DNA of 64,000 bases from Lysobacteraceae bacterium NML03-0222 (GTDB lineage: Bacteria; Pseudomonadota; Gammaproteobacteria; Xanthomonadales; Xanthomonadaceae). Of the stretch, positions 33,303-40,923 are shown piece by piece. How positions within the stretch are numbered: the stretch's first letter is position 1; each line of letters opens with the position of its first letter. The notes below the pieces were generated by a model. The model was not told the DNA's origin and searched no databases. It was given only the letters and a program-made list of their open reading frames with translations. The stretch covers positions 1 through 64,000 of the forward strand of contig NWQM01000001.1 of NCBI GenBank assembly GCA_002798195.1, written 5' to 3'. The translations under genes were made by a program, and so were the position numbers.

Positions 33303-34706
33303 TCAGCGCTCAATCCGGGGGGGACGGCCTGCAGGGACGGTGAGCAGCCGGTTGATGTTTTGCAGGTCGGCCACGTCCAGCGTGCCTGCGGCCTGACGCA
33401 GCAGCAGATGGCTTTGCAGATAGTTGTACTTGGCCTCGGCGTAGGCCTGCTGGGCATTGAACAGGTTTTGCTGGTTGATCAACACGTCAATCACCGTGCG
33501 GGTGCCGACTTCCAGGCCGACCTGCGAAGCCTCATGGGCGCTTTGTGCGGCCACCAGTGCCAAGCGGCGGGCTTCCACGGCGCTGATGCCTGCAGCAAGG
33601 TTCTGGTAGGCGCTGCGGGTATTGCGTTCCAGCGCGCGTTTTTGTTGCTCCAGCTGTTGCTCGGAAACATCGCGCTGGGCAATGGCCTGACGAACCTGTG
33701 ACTGGGTGGCGCCGCCTGAAAAGATCGGTACCGACAGCGTCAGACCAATGCTCGGGTTGCGGCTCCAGCCATCGGTACTGGCTTTGCGCCCCAGTTGCTC
33801 AATGGTCACGTCATTGCGGTTATAGCCATAGCTGGCACTGGCATTGAGGCTGGGCAGGTGACCGGCGCGAGCGGTCTGGATGTTTTGCTCGGCGGCGGCC
33901 AGCCGGGTTTTCTGTGCGGCCAGAGCCGGGTTGTTGTCGATGGCGAGCTGTACCCAGTCGGTGGCGTTGCCTTCGGCGGGCAGTTGCGGGATGAAGTCAT
34001 CTGGCAGCGCCATCAGTGTGTTGATTGGCTGGCCGGTGATTTCTGTCAGCGCCTGCCGGGCATCTTCCAGCGCGTTGCGGCGCAGGATGGTATTGGCGCG
34101 CGCGCCTTCGTACTGGGCACGGGCTTCGTGCTGGTCGGTGATTGGCGCCAGACCCACTTCCAGACGTTTGCTGGCATAGTCGAATTGTTTCTTCAGCGCT
34201 TCTTCCTGCGCTTCGGCGGCGGCCAGGGTTTCCATCGCCACCAGCACATTGAAATAAGCCTGCGAAGTGCGGGTAATCAGTTGGTCACGGGCCGATTCCA
34301 GCTCGTGCTCACCGGCCTGGGTGTGCAGCCGCTGGGCGCGGTGGCGGCTGAGGGTCTGGCCGTTGTAGACCATCTGGTTGAGTTGGATGCCGACATTGCG
34401 GCTGGTGCTGTCTTGCACGCGCTCACCACCGGAGATGATGGCGCCGGTGGTCGGGTCGATTTGTGGCTGGCCGGACTCGCTGGTGCTGCGGCTGCGATGG
34501 ATGCTGGCACTGCCGTTGATTTGCGGCAGCATGGCGGCACGGGTTTGCACCTGGCCTTCAGCCGTGGCGCGCTGGCCGGCCTCGGCGGCCGCCAGTTGCG
34601 GGTCTTGCCCGCGTGCAAGCTGATAGGTCTGCAGCAGGTCTTCGGCCTGCACGGTGACGGGCAGAAGGGCAGTGGTCAGAGCTAGAACAAGCGGGCGGAA
34701 ACGCAT
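33303..34706 (-). CDS. tolC: TolC-family outer-membrane efflux channel
   Basis: A 467-residue protein with a signal peptide ending near TVQAED. Two OEP (PF02321) repeats follow: LLQTYQLARGQDPQLAAAEAG ... RDQLITRTSQAYFNVLVA and DNNPALAAQKTRLAAAEQNI ... RSAYQNLAAG. It ends with TRTVIDVLINQQNLFNAQQAYAEAKYNY. TolC trimers form the outer-membrane exit duct for RND, ABC and type I export systems. The partner pump is not in the window. It is followed (upstream in map) by the Pcm-like gene on the same strand, an order common in Xanthomonas. GAGGACTTTCC provides the ribosome-binding site. Confidence 0.92.
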   Translation of the reverse strand: MRFRPLVLALTTALLPVTVQAEDLLQTYQLARGQDPQLAAAEAGQRATAEGQVQTRAAMLPQINGSASIHRSRSTSESGQPQIDPTTGAIISGGERVQDSTSRNVGIQLNQMVYNGQTLSRHRAQRLHTQAGEHELESARDQLITRTSQAYFNVLVAMETLAAAEAQEEALKKQFDYASKRLEVGLAPITDQHEARAQYEGARANTILRRNALEDARQALTEITGQPINTLMALPDDFIPQLPAEGNATDWVQLAIDNNPALAAQKTRLAAAEQNIQTARAGHLPSLNASASYGYNRNDVTIEQLGRKASTDGWSRNPSIGLTLSVPIFSGGATQSQVRQAIAQRDVSEQQLEQQKRALERNTRSAYQNLAAGISAVEARRLALVAAQSAHEASQVGLEVGTRTVIDVLINQQNLFNAQQAYAEAKYNYLQSHLLLRQAAGTLDVADLQNINRLLTVPAGRPPRIER

Positions 34707-34761
34707 GGAAAGTCCTCGTCAAACGAAAATCGCGCATCCGGCCGCTGCCGGCTGGATGCAG

Positions 34762-35415
34762 TTACAGGCTGAAGCGCGGCACGGGCGCCGCACCGGACAG
34801 ATAGGGCAGGTCGGTTTCAAACAACGATTGCCGCTGTGGGTGGTTGACCGTGCCGGTGAAAATCTCGGCCTGCATCACCGGCGAGTGCCCATGAATCACG
34901 AACAGCCGGCCGCCGGGAGAAAGCCAGTCAAAGAAATGCGCCGGGACTTCGGTGACCGCGCCGGTGACGCACACCACATCGAAACGGCTATCGCTGTGCC
35001 ATTGCAGCGCATCAGCCACTTCCACGGTGACATTGCCGTAGCCCTGGGCGGCGAGCCGCGTCTGCGCGGCTTCGGCCAGTGCCGGCTGGATTTCCAAGCT
35101 GTGCACCGATGCGGCCAGCTGCGCAAGGCAGGCTGCGAAGTAGCCACTGCCGGTGCCGACTTCCAGCACGCGCTCATGCGCCTGGGGCAGGAGACCTTGC
35201 AAGGTGCGGCCTTCAATCACCGGCTTCATCATGAACTGGTCATGGCCAATCGGCAGGCTGAGGTCGGCATAGGCCAATTCGCGGTGCGCCTCATCGACAA
35301 ACAGCTCGCGCGGCGTGCTGCCGATCACCGCGAGCACGCGCGGGTCGAGCACCTCCCAGGGGCGAACTTGCTGTTCGACCATGTTTTCACGGGCTTGGGC
35401 GTAGTTAATCGTCAT
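34762..35415 (-). CDS. Protein-L-isoaspartate methyltransferase-like protein
   Basis: A 217-residue class I methyltransferase of the PCMT family. The SAM loop is VLEVGTGSGYFAACLAQL, with acidic residue SLEIQPAL and then RFDVVCVTGAVTEVP and WLSPGGRLFVIHG. The N-terminal IGHDQFMMKPVIEGR replaces the usual GQTISQPYMVA of true Pcm, so isoaspartate repair activity is uncertain. ATG 35415 (MTINYAQARENMVEQQVRPW) is the family-like start. TAGAAT with a GCCGCC discriminator lies 29 bp upstream. tolC follows 55 bp downstream. Confidence 0.8.
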   Translation of the reverse strand: MTINYAQARENMVEQQVRPWEVLDPRVLAVIGSTPRELFVDEAHRELAYADLSLPIGHDQFMMKPVIEGRTLQGLLPQAHERVLEVGTGSGYFAACLAQLAASVHSLEIQPALAEAAQTRLAAQGYGNVTVEVADALQWHSDSRFDVVCVTGAVTEVPAHFFDWLSPGGRLFVIHGHSPVMQAEIFTGTVNHPQRQSLFETDLPYLSGAAPVPRFSL

Positions 35416-35444
35416 GGCGATGGACTGGCTGGAGAGAGGCGGCA

Positions 35445-35450
35445 ATTCTA
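35445..35450 (-). promoter_or_regulatory. -10 candidate for the Pcm-like gene
   Basis: TAGAAT on the minus strand, followed by TGCCGCC, 29 bp before ATG 35415. It matches the -10 plus GCC pattern seen at oleA and the DnaJ-like gene. Confidence 0.35.
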
Positions 35451-35557
35451 GCTTGTCTTGGCTGTGGGGCGGCTGACTTGTGACAAGATTCATCTTGCCT
35501 GGCCGATACAGCTCTTGGCAGTGCCAAAAGTCAGGGGTGATGCTCAGGTCGTGAGGC

Positions 35558-35914
35558 TTATCGTCTGGCACGAGGGTGCTGCGGTGGCGCGGCCAGTTCG
35601 CGGGCATCCAGATAGCCATCATGGTTGATATCCTGCCGCCTGAACCCTGCCTCCAGCGAAGCCAAGTGCTCGGCCAGGGGGATGGCTTTGCCACGCCTGC
35701 CAGGCAGCTCGCCCGGCTCTAACACCCCGTCACGATTTTTATCCATGGCATCAAAGCCATAGCGCATCCATTCCTGGTATTCGGCCAATGACACGCGGTT
35801 ATCGCCATCACGGTCGATGCGTTGCAGATAGTCACTGACCGAGGATTGGGCAAACACCGGCGCGCTGACCAATATCGTGCAACACATTATGAAGTTGGCA
35901 TGTAGAAGAAGCAT
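35558..35914 (-). CDS. Exported EF-hand protein
   Basis: A 118-residue protein with an N-terminal signal (hydrophobic MCCTILVSAPVFAQ) and three calcium-binding loops: DRDGDNRVSLAEY, DKNRDGVLEPGEL and DINHDGYLDARELA. Each loop has Asp at 1, 3 and 5 (or Asn/Asp equivalents) and Glu at 12, so Ca2+ binding is likely. The start is uncertain: ATG 35947, 35914 and 35887 are all in frame, and 35914 gives a plausible signal peptide. It is monocistronic and divergent from mutM. Function is unknown beyond calcium binding. Confidence 0.75.
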   Translation of the reverse strand: MLLLHANFIMCCTILVSAPVFAQSSVSDYLQRIDRDGDNRVSLAEYQEWMRYGFDAMDKNRDGVLEPGELPGRRGKAIPLAEHLASLEAGFRRQDINHDGYLDARELAAPPQHPRARR

Positions 35915-36001
35915 CGCAATCCGTGGGCGGGGATGATGGGGCATCATGCGGCTATCGCCTCAGGCTGGCAAACTGCGCCTCCCATTTGCCATACCACTGT
36001 C

Positions 36002-36814
36002 ATGCCTGAATTGCCCGAAGTCGAAACCACCCGCCGCGGTCTTGAGCCGCATTTGCTGGGGCGCCGCGTGCGTCAGGTGGTATTGCGCCGCAACACATTG
36101 CGCTGGCCGATTGCCGAGCAAATCGAGCGCCTGCTGCCGGGGCAAACGCTTCACGCAGTGCGCCGACGCTCCAAATACCTGTTGCTCGATACCGATGCAG
36201 GCAGCGCGCTATGGCATCTGGGCATGTCTGGCAGCCTGCGCGTGTTGCCGCAGCAAACTCCACTGCGCGCGCATGACCATGTGGATTTTGCGCTCGATGA
36301 TGGCCAGGTGCTGCGCTACAACGACCCACGCCGTTTTGGTTGTCTGCTCTGGCAGGCGCCCGGCACCACCCATCAATTGCTGGCAGGTCTTGGCCCGGAG
36401 CCGCTGTCGCAGGACTTTGATGGCGATTATCTGTACCAGCGCAGCCGGGGGCGCAGCGTGCCGGTGAAAAGTTTTCTGATGAATGCAGCCATCGTGGTTG
36501 GCGTGGGCAATATCTACGCCGCAGAAGCCCTGTTCGAGGCCGGCATCTCCCCGCAGCGCGAAGCCGGGAAAATCTCGCTGGCGCGCTATCTGCGGCTTGC
36601 CGATGCCGTCAAGCGCATTCTGGCAAATGCCATCGAGCGCGGCGGTACCACCTTGCGTGATTTCATCAGCCCCGATGGCCTGCCCGGCTATTTCGAGCAA
36701 GAACTGCTGGTGTATGGCCGTGGCGGTGAGCCATGCAAGGTATGTGGCAGCCGGCTCAAGGAAACCCGCATCGCCCAGCGCAGCAGTGTCTGGTGTCCAC
36801 GCTGCCAGCTCTGA
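36002..36814 (+). CDS. mutM: Formamidopyrimidine-DNA glycosylase
   Basis: A 270-residue bifunctional glycosylase/AP lyase that removes 8-oxoguanine. The invariant N-terminus PELPEVETTRRGL supplies the catalytic Pro2 and Glu3 after Met removal. Lys in RRRSKYLLLD, the H2TH segment VVGVGNIYAAEALFEAGI, and a C-terminal zinc finger CKVC...CPRC with intercalating-loop region RIAQRSSVWC are present. The start is fixed at ATG 36002 by the requirement for Pro2. It lies between an EF-hand gene (divergent) and a sigma-factor gene (same strand, 42 bp on, with its own promoter candidate). Confidence 0.95.
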   Translation: MPELPEVETTRRGLEPHLLGRRVRQVVLRRNTLRWPIAEQIERLLPGQTLHAVRRRSKYLLLDTDAGSALWHLGMSGSLRVLPQQTPLRAHDHVDFALDDGQVLRYNDPRRFGCLLWQAPGTTHQLLAGLGPEPLSQDFDGDYLYQRSRGRSVPVKSFLMNAAIVVGVGNIYAAEALFEAGISPQREAGKISLARYLRLADAVKRILANAIERGGTTLRDFISPDGLPGYFEQELLVYGRGGEPCKVCGSRLKETRIAQRSSVWCPRCQL

Positions 36815-36844
36815 ATTGCTCAGCTTTGCTCATTCGTCTGGCGC

Positions 36845-36850
36845 TACACT
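36845..36850 (+). promoter_or_regulatory. -10 element of a predicted leaderless sigma-factor transcript
   Basis: TACACT, then GCCCGG, then ATG at 36857: 6 nt spacing. No -35 lies at 16-18 bp; TTGCTC occurs at 13 and 23 bp. A sigma-factor gene without a leader would be translated without Shine-Dalgarno control. Confidence 0.4.
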
Positions 36851-36856
36851 GCCCGG

Positions 36857-37432
36857 ATGAGCAGTTCCGGTATTACCCAGTGGTTGGATGAAGCGCGTGG
36901 TGGCGACCGCGTGGCACTCAACCGTGTTTTGCAAGCGCTTTATCACGAGCTGCATGCCATGGCCAGGCGCCAGCTGGGTGAGGGCGAGGCGCACACGCTG
37001 GATGCCACCGCGCTGGTGCATGAGGCCTATCTCAAGCTGGTTGGGCAGGGACAGGCGCAATTTGCCGACCGTGCCGGTTTCTTTGCCTATGCCGCTTCTG
37101 CAATGCGCAGCGTGGTGGTTGACCATGCGCGGGCACGGGTGGCATTGAAACGCGGCGGCGGCCAGACCATGCAGCGTGTGGCCGAGTTGCCCGAGCATGT
37201 CGATGGCGGCCTGAAGCTGGATGAGGACCTGCTTTCGCTGGATACCGCGCTGACGCTTTTGCAAGAGCTTGACCCGCAACTGGCGCGGGTGGTGGAGCTG
37301 CGTTATTTCGCCGGGCTTTCCGAGCCGCAAATCGCCGAGCTGGTGCAGCGCTCCGAACGCAGTGTGCGCCGCGACTGGCAGAAAGCGCGCATGTTCCTAC
37401 TCAGCGCATTGCAGGGTGATGATGGCGCTTGA
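36857..37432 (+). CDS. ECF-like RNA polymerase sigma factor (TIGR02999 type)
   Basis: A 191-residue sigma-70 family protein of the extracytoplasmic-function-like group found with Ser/Thr kinases. The region-2 segment is AHTLDATALVHEAYLKL ... FADRAGFFAYAASAMRSVVVDHARAR. Region 4 is LARVVELRYFAGLSEPQIAELVQRSERSVRRDWQKAR. No anti-sigma factor is adjacent; the next gene, overlapping by 11 bp, is a membrane Ser/Thr kinase. In this group the kinase is thought to control the sigma factor, by phosphorylation where tested; here that is inference from context. Confidence 0.88.
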   Translation: MSSSGITQWLDEARGGDRVALNRVLQALYHELHAMARRQLGEGEAHTLDATALVHEAYLKLVGQGQAQFADRAGFFAYAASAMRSVVVDHARARVALKRGGGQTMQRVAELPEHVDGGLKLDEDLLSLDTALTLLQELDPQLARVVELRYFAGLSEPQIAELVQRSERSVRRDWQKARMFLLSALQGDDGA

Positions 37433-40226
37433 CCGCAGCCGCTGGCAGCAGCTTTCTGCGGCGCTGGATACGCTGCTGGATTTGCCGCCCGATCTGCGTG
37501 CTGCCCGGCTGGACGATATCGCCGGGCAAGATACGGCTTTTGCCGATGAGTTGCGCAGGCTTCTTGCGCAGCAAGACAGCTGTGACAGCCTGCTTGACAG
37601 TCCTTTGGTAACCGCGCCGCCCGGCCCGCGCGAGGGCGAGCGTATCGGCCCTTACCGGCTGGAAAAACTGCTGGGCGAAGGCGGCATGGGGCAGGTGTGG
37701 CTGGCCGAGCGTGCCGATGGCCTGTACCAGCGCCATGTGGCGCTGAAGCTGCTGCGCCCGGGGCTTGCCGACCCCAATCTGCGGCTGCGCTTTACCCGCG
37801 AGCGGCAGATTCTGGCGCGCCTTGCCCATCCGCATATCGCCAGACTGCTCGATGCCGGCATCAGTGCCGAAGGTCAACCCTATCTGGCGCTGGAAAAGGT
37901 CGAGGGCGAAGGGCTGCTGGAATATTGCCGCAAGCGTGGCATCGGTCTGCGCCAGCGGCTGCAGATTTTTCGTCAGGTGTGTGCCGCCGTCAGTCATGCC
38001 CATGCCAATCTGGTGGTGCATCGTGACCTCAAGCCTTCCAATATTCTGGTGACCGAGGCCGGTGAGGTGCGGTTGCTGGACTTTGGTATCGCCAAACTGC
38101 TGGATGGCAACGAGTCCGACCCGCCCGAGGCCACCCATACCGGCGTGCGCAGCTTTACCCTGCATTACGCCGCGCCAGAGCAAATCCGCGGCAGTGCCAT
38201 CACCACCCAGACCGATGTGTATTCGCTGGGCGTGGTGCTGTACGAGCTTTTGAGCGGCGAAAAACCTTATCGCCTGAAACGCGAAAGCCATGCCCAATGG
38301 GAAGAAGCCATTCTTGCCGGCGAGCCGCTGCGCCCTTCGGTGACGGTGATGCGGAGTGGCAATGACGAGGCCGTGCCCGGTATCGAGCGGCGCCGCTGGG
38401 CACGCATGCTGGCCGGGGATATCGACAATATCGTGCTCAAGGCGCTGGCCAAGCAGCCGGCCGAGCGCTACCCCTCAGCCGAAGCATTGTCGCTGGATAT
38501 TCAAAGACATCTGGATGGCCTGCCGGTACTGGCGCGCCCGCAGAGTCTGGGTTACCGGCTGCGCAAATTCGTCAGCCGGCAACGCTGGGCGATTCTGGGA
38601 ACTGCCCTGGTGCTGGTCAGCCTGTTGTCACTGCTGCTGCTGATTTGGAGCCAGCGCCAACAGGCGGTGCGCGAAACGGCTCGCGCCCAGGCACTGCAAG
38701 ACTTTGTTATCGCCCTGTTTGACAATGCGGGCGCTTCAGGCGGCGGTCTGCCACTGGATGTGGAGTCACTGCTGGATGCGGGCGAAGCCCGTGGCGAGCG
38801 CGAATTGGCACGCCAGCCGCGTGCGCATGCCGAACTATTGGGGGTGATGGCGCGTATCCGTATCGCACTGGGACAGTATGAAGATGCGCGCACTTTGCTA
38901 GTACGACAAGAAAGCGTATTGGCCGCGATGCCGGACATCCCACAGGCATTGGCGCTGGATGCCAGTACCCAGCGCGGCCGTTTGCAGCGCCTGCAGGGGG
39001 ATGCCGCTGGCTGTATCAAGACCTTGCAGCCCTTGCAGGGTGAAGCACGCAGCGCACAGGCACAGCTGCCTGCTTTGGTGGCCGATTATTACTCTCAACT
39101 GGCGCGCTGCCAGCGCAGCGTGGGCGAGCGTGACACGGCACGGCAGCTGTTCCAGCAATCGCTGTCATTGCGTCGCAGCGTACTGGCCGATGGTGTCGGC
39201 GTAGTCGAAAATCTTACTGACCTTGCAGCACTTTCCGTGGATGCCGGTGATTACCCGCAGGCCTTGCGCGGCTTTCAAAACGCATTGGCGCAGCTGCGAC
39301 AAATTGCCGGCACACGCCATCGGCTTGCCATCGACATCCTGCGCTCCATCGCCACTACCCAGCAGCAGATGGGGCAAAGCGCCGCCGCCGCGCGCAGCTA
39401 TGACGAAGCGCTGCAACTGTCAGAAGAACTGCTGGGCACTGCCCATCCCGGCAGCATTGGCTTGCGCCGCCAACAGGCCAGTCTGTTGCTGCTACTGGGG
39501 CAACTACAGCAGGCAGACGAAAAGCTGCGCTTCAACCACGGGCTGATTGGTCAGCGTTTTGGCGCAAACAGCGCAGAAATGGCGGCCTCCTGGGATACGC
39601 TTGGACAAAGCGCCCATGCGCTGGGCAAGCTGGATGCAGCACATCAGCACTACCTGCGTGCCCAGCGACTGATGCGTGAGTTGAAGTTGAACACGGCATT
39701 TGCCGACACCTTGCAGCGCGACGCACAGGTGTTGCTGGAGGCAGGCCGCAGCGAAGCGGCCTTGAAAAATCTGCAACAGGCCAGTCGCTTGCGCGGCGCG
39801 TCCACAGCGGAAAACCTGATAGGGCAGGCGCAGGCATCAATGCAGCTGGCACGCTTTGCCGATGCGGCTCAATTGCTGGATCAAGCCCAGATGCTGGAAA
39901 AGACCCAGGTACCCATTTGGATTGCCAAAGCTCGCCTGCATGCGTTTGACCCCGATGCCAATGCAGCGGCTCGCCAACAAAGCGAGGCCGATTTGCAGGC
40001 AATTTTGAAGTGGGAGGTCAAAGACGAAAAAGCCCTGCAACAGCATTGGCAGGCACAGGCGGCACTTGCCAGCCTGATATGCGCGCGCGACCCACAGGCC
40101 GGGCTTGCCGCCTACGAGCACTTACTTGAGACACTGGCCGAACTGCGCCCGCAAGGCGGCAGCCTGATGCGGCAAGTCGAGGCTGACAAGGTCATCTGTA
40201 TGGAATCTATGCCAAGGGCGGGATAA
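37422..40226 (+). CDS. Membrane Ser/Thr protein kinase with TPR-like sensor region
   Basis: A 934-residue protein. The order is a short helical N-terminus and a Hanks kinase domain at about 77-345 (GEGGMGQVW loop, ALKLL Lys, VVHRDLKPSNIL at about 199-210, LDFGIAKLL, YAAPEQIRG, TDVYSLGVVLYEL). One TM helix lies at about 389-410. A C-terminal region of about 500 residues is made of Ala/Leu/Gln-rich helical repeats of TPR type, probably periplasmic. All catalytic residues are present. ATG 37422 overlaps the sigma-factor stop by 11 bp, with CAGGG upstream, so the pair is translationally coupled. The signal sensed is unknown. Confidence 0.88.
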   Translation: MALDRSRWQQLSAALDTLLDLPPDLRAARLDDIAGQDTAFADELRRLLAQQDSCDSLLDSPLVTAPPGPREGERIGPYRLEKLLGEGGMGQVWLAERADGLYQRHVALKLLRPGLADPNLRLRFTRERQILARLAHPHIARLLDAGISAEGQPYLALEKVEGEGLLEYCRKRGIGLRQRLQIFRQVCAAVSHAHANLVVHRDLKPSNILVTEAGEVRLLDFGIAKLLDGNESDPPEATHTGVRSFTLHYAAPEQIRGSAITTQTDVYSLGVVLYELLSGEKPYRLKRESHAQWEEAILAGEPLRPSVTVMRSGNDEAVPGIERRRWARMLAGDIDNIVLKALAKQPAERYPSAEALSLDIQRHLDGLPVLARPQSLGYRLRKFVSRQRWAILGTALVLVSLLSLLLLIWSQRQQAVRETARAQALQDFVIALFDNAGASGGGLPLDVESLLDAGEARGERELARQPRAHAELLGVMARIRIALGQYEDARTLLVRQESVLAAMPDIPQALALDASTQRGRLQRLQGDAAGCIKTLQPLQGEARSAQAQLPALVADYYSQLARCQRSVGERDTARQLFQQSLSLRRSVLADGVGVVENLTDLAALSVDAGDYPQALRGFQNALAQLRQIAGTRHRLAIDILRSIATTQQQMGQSAAAARSYDEALQLSEELLGTAHPGSIGLRRQQASLLLLLGQLQQADEKLRFNHGLIGQRFGANSAEMAASWDTLGQSAHALGKLDAAHQHYLRAQRLMRELKLNTAFADTLQRDAQVLLEAGRSEAALKNLQQASRLRGASTAENLIGQAQASMQLARFADAAQLLDQAQMLEKTQVPIWIAKARLHAFDPDANAAARQQSEADLQAILKWEVKDEKALQQHWQAQAALASLICARDPQAGLAAYEHLLETLAELRPQGGSLMRQVEADKVICMESMPRAG

Positions 40227-40240
40227 GGTGCGCATCTGAC

Positions 40241-40855
40241 TCAGAACAAAGGCGGCTGCAGAGGCTGGATTTCGCCTTCACCGCGCATCACTTTCTTGAA
40301 TTCGCGGCGGCTGACTGAGACATAGCGTTCGTTGCCGCCGATTTCCACTTGTGGGCCTTCGGCCACGGCTCGCCCCTGGGCATCAACACGCACACTCATG
40401 GTGGCCTTGCTGCCGGAGTGGCAGATGGTCTTGATTTCCTGCAATTCATCCGCCCAGGCCAGGAGTGCGGCGCTGCCGGCAAACAGTTCGCCGCGAAAAT
40501 CGGTGCGCAGGCCATAGCACAGCACTGGAATGCCAAGCGCATCCACCACTTCGGAAAGCTGCCAGACCTGTGACTTGGACAGGAACTGCGCCTCGTCCAC
40601 CAGTACGCAGTGCAGTCTGCCATGCCGGGCAATATCGGCACGAATCAGCGCCTCCAGATCGTCCTGCTCCGCAAAGCGCGTGGCTTCGGCTTCCAGCCCG
40701 ATTCTGGAGGCAACCTTGCCGCTGGCACGGGTATCCAGGCGCGGGGCCAGAATGGTGACGCGCATGCCGCGTTCGCGGTAATTGTGTGCCGATTGCAGCA
40801 GGGTGGTGGTCTTGCCGGCATTCATTGCCGAGTAATAGAAATAGAGCTTGGCCAT
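40241..40855 (-). CDS. tdk: Thymidine kinase (type II)
   Basis: A 204-residue enzyme phosphorylating thymidine in nucleotide salvage. The Walker A region is SAMNAGKTTTL (9-19), Walker B/catalytic is LVDEAQFL, YGLRTDFRGE is present, and the lasso loop is VEIGGNERYVSVSRREF. The zinc-finger cysteines of E. coli Tdk are mostly gone. The first pair reads TICHSGSKA (one Cys kept, the second Ser), and the later position reads VSVSRR. The structural zinc is therefore probably absent. The gene is convergent with the kinase gene, 14 bp apart. Confidence 0.92.
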   Translation of the reverse strand: MAKLYFYYSAMNAGKTTTLLQSAHNYRERGMRVTILAPRLDTRASGKVASRIGLEAEATRFAEQDDLEALIRADIARHGRLHCVLVDEAQFLSKSQVWQLSEVVDALGIPVLCYGLRTDFRGELFAGSAALLAWADELQEIKTICHSGSKATMSVRVDAQGRAVAEGPQVEIGGNERYVSVSRREFKKVMRGEGEIQPLQPPLF

Positions 40856-40923
40856 GTAGCGGCAGGTCGAGACTTGGAGCAGGCTCTGACAGAATACGCG
40901 CCCGCCGACTTGCTTTCACGCCC

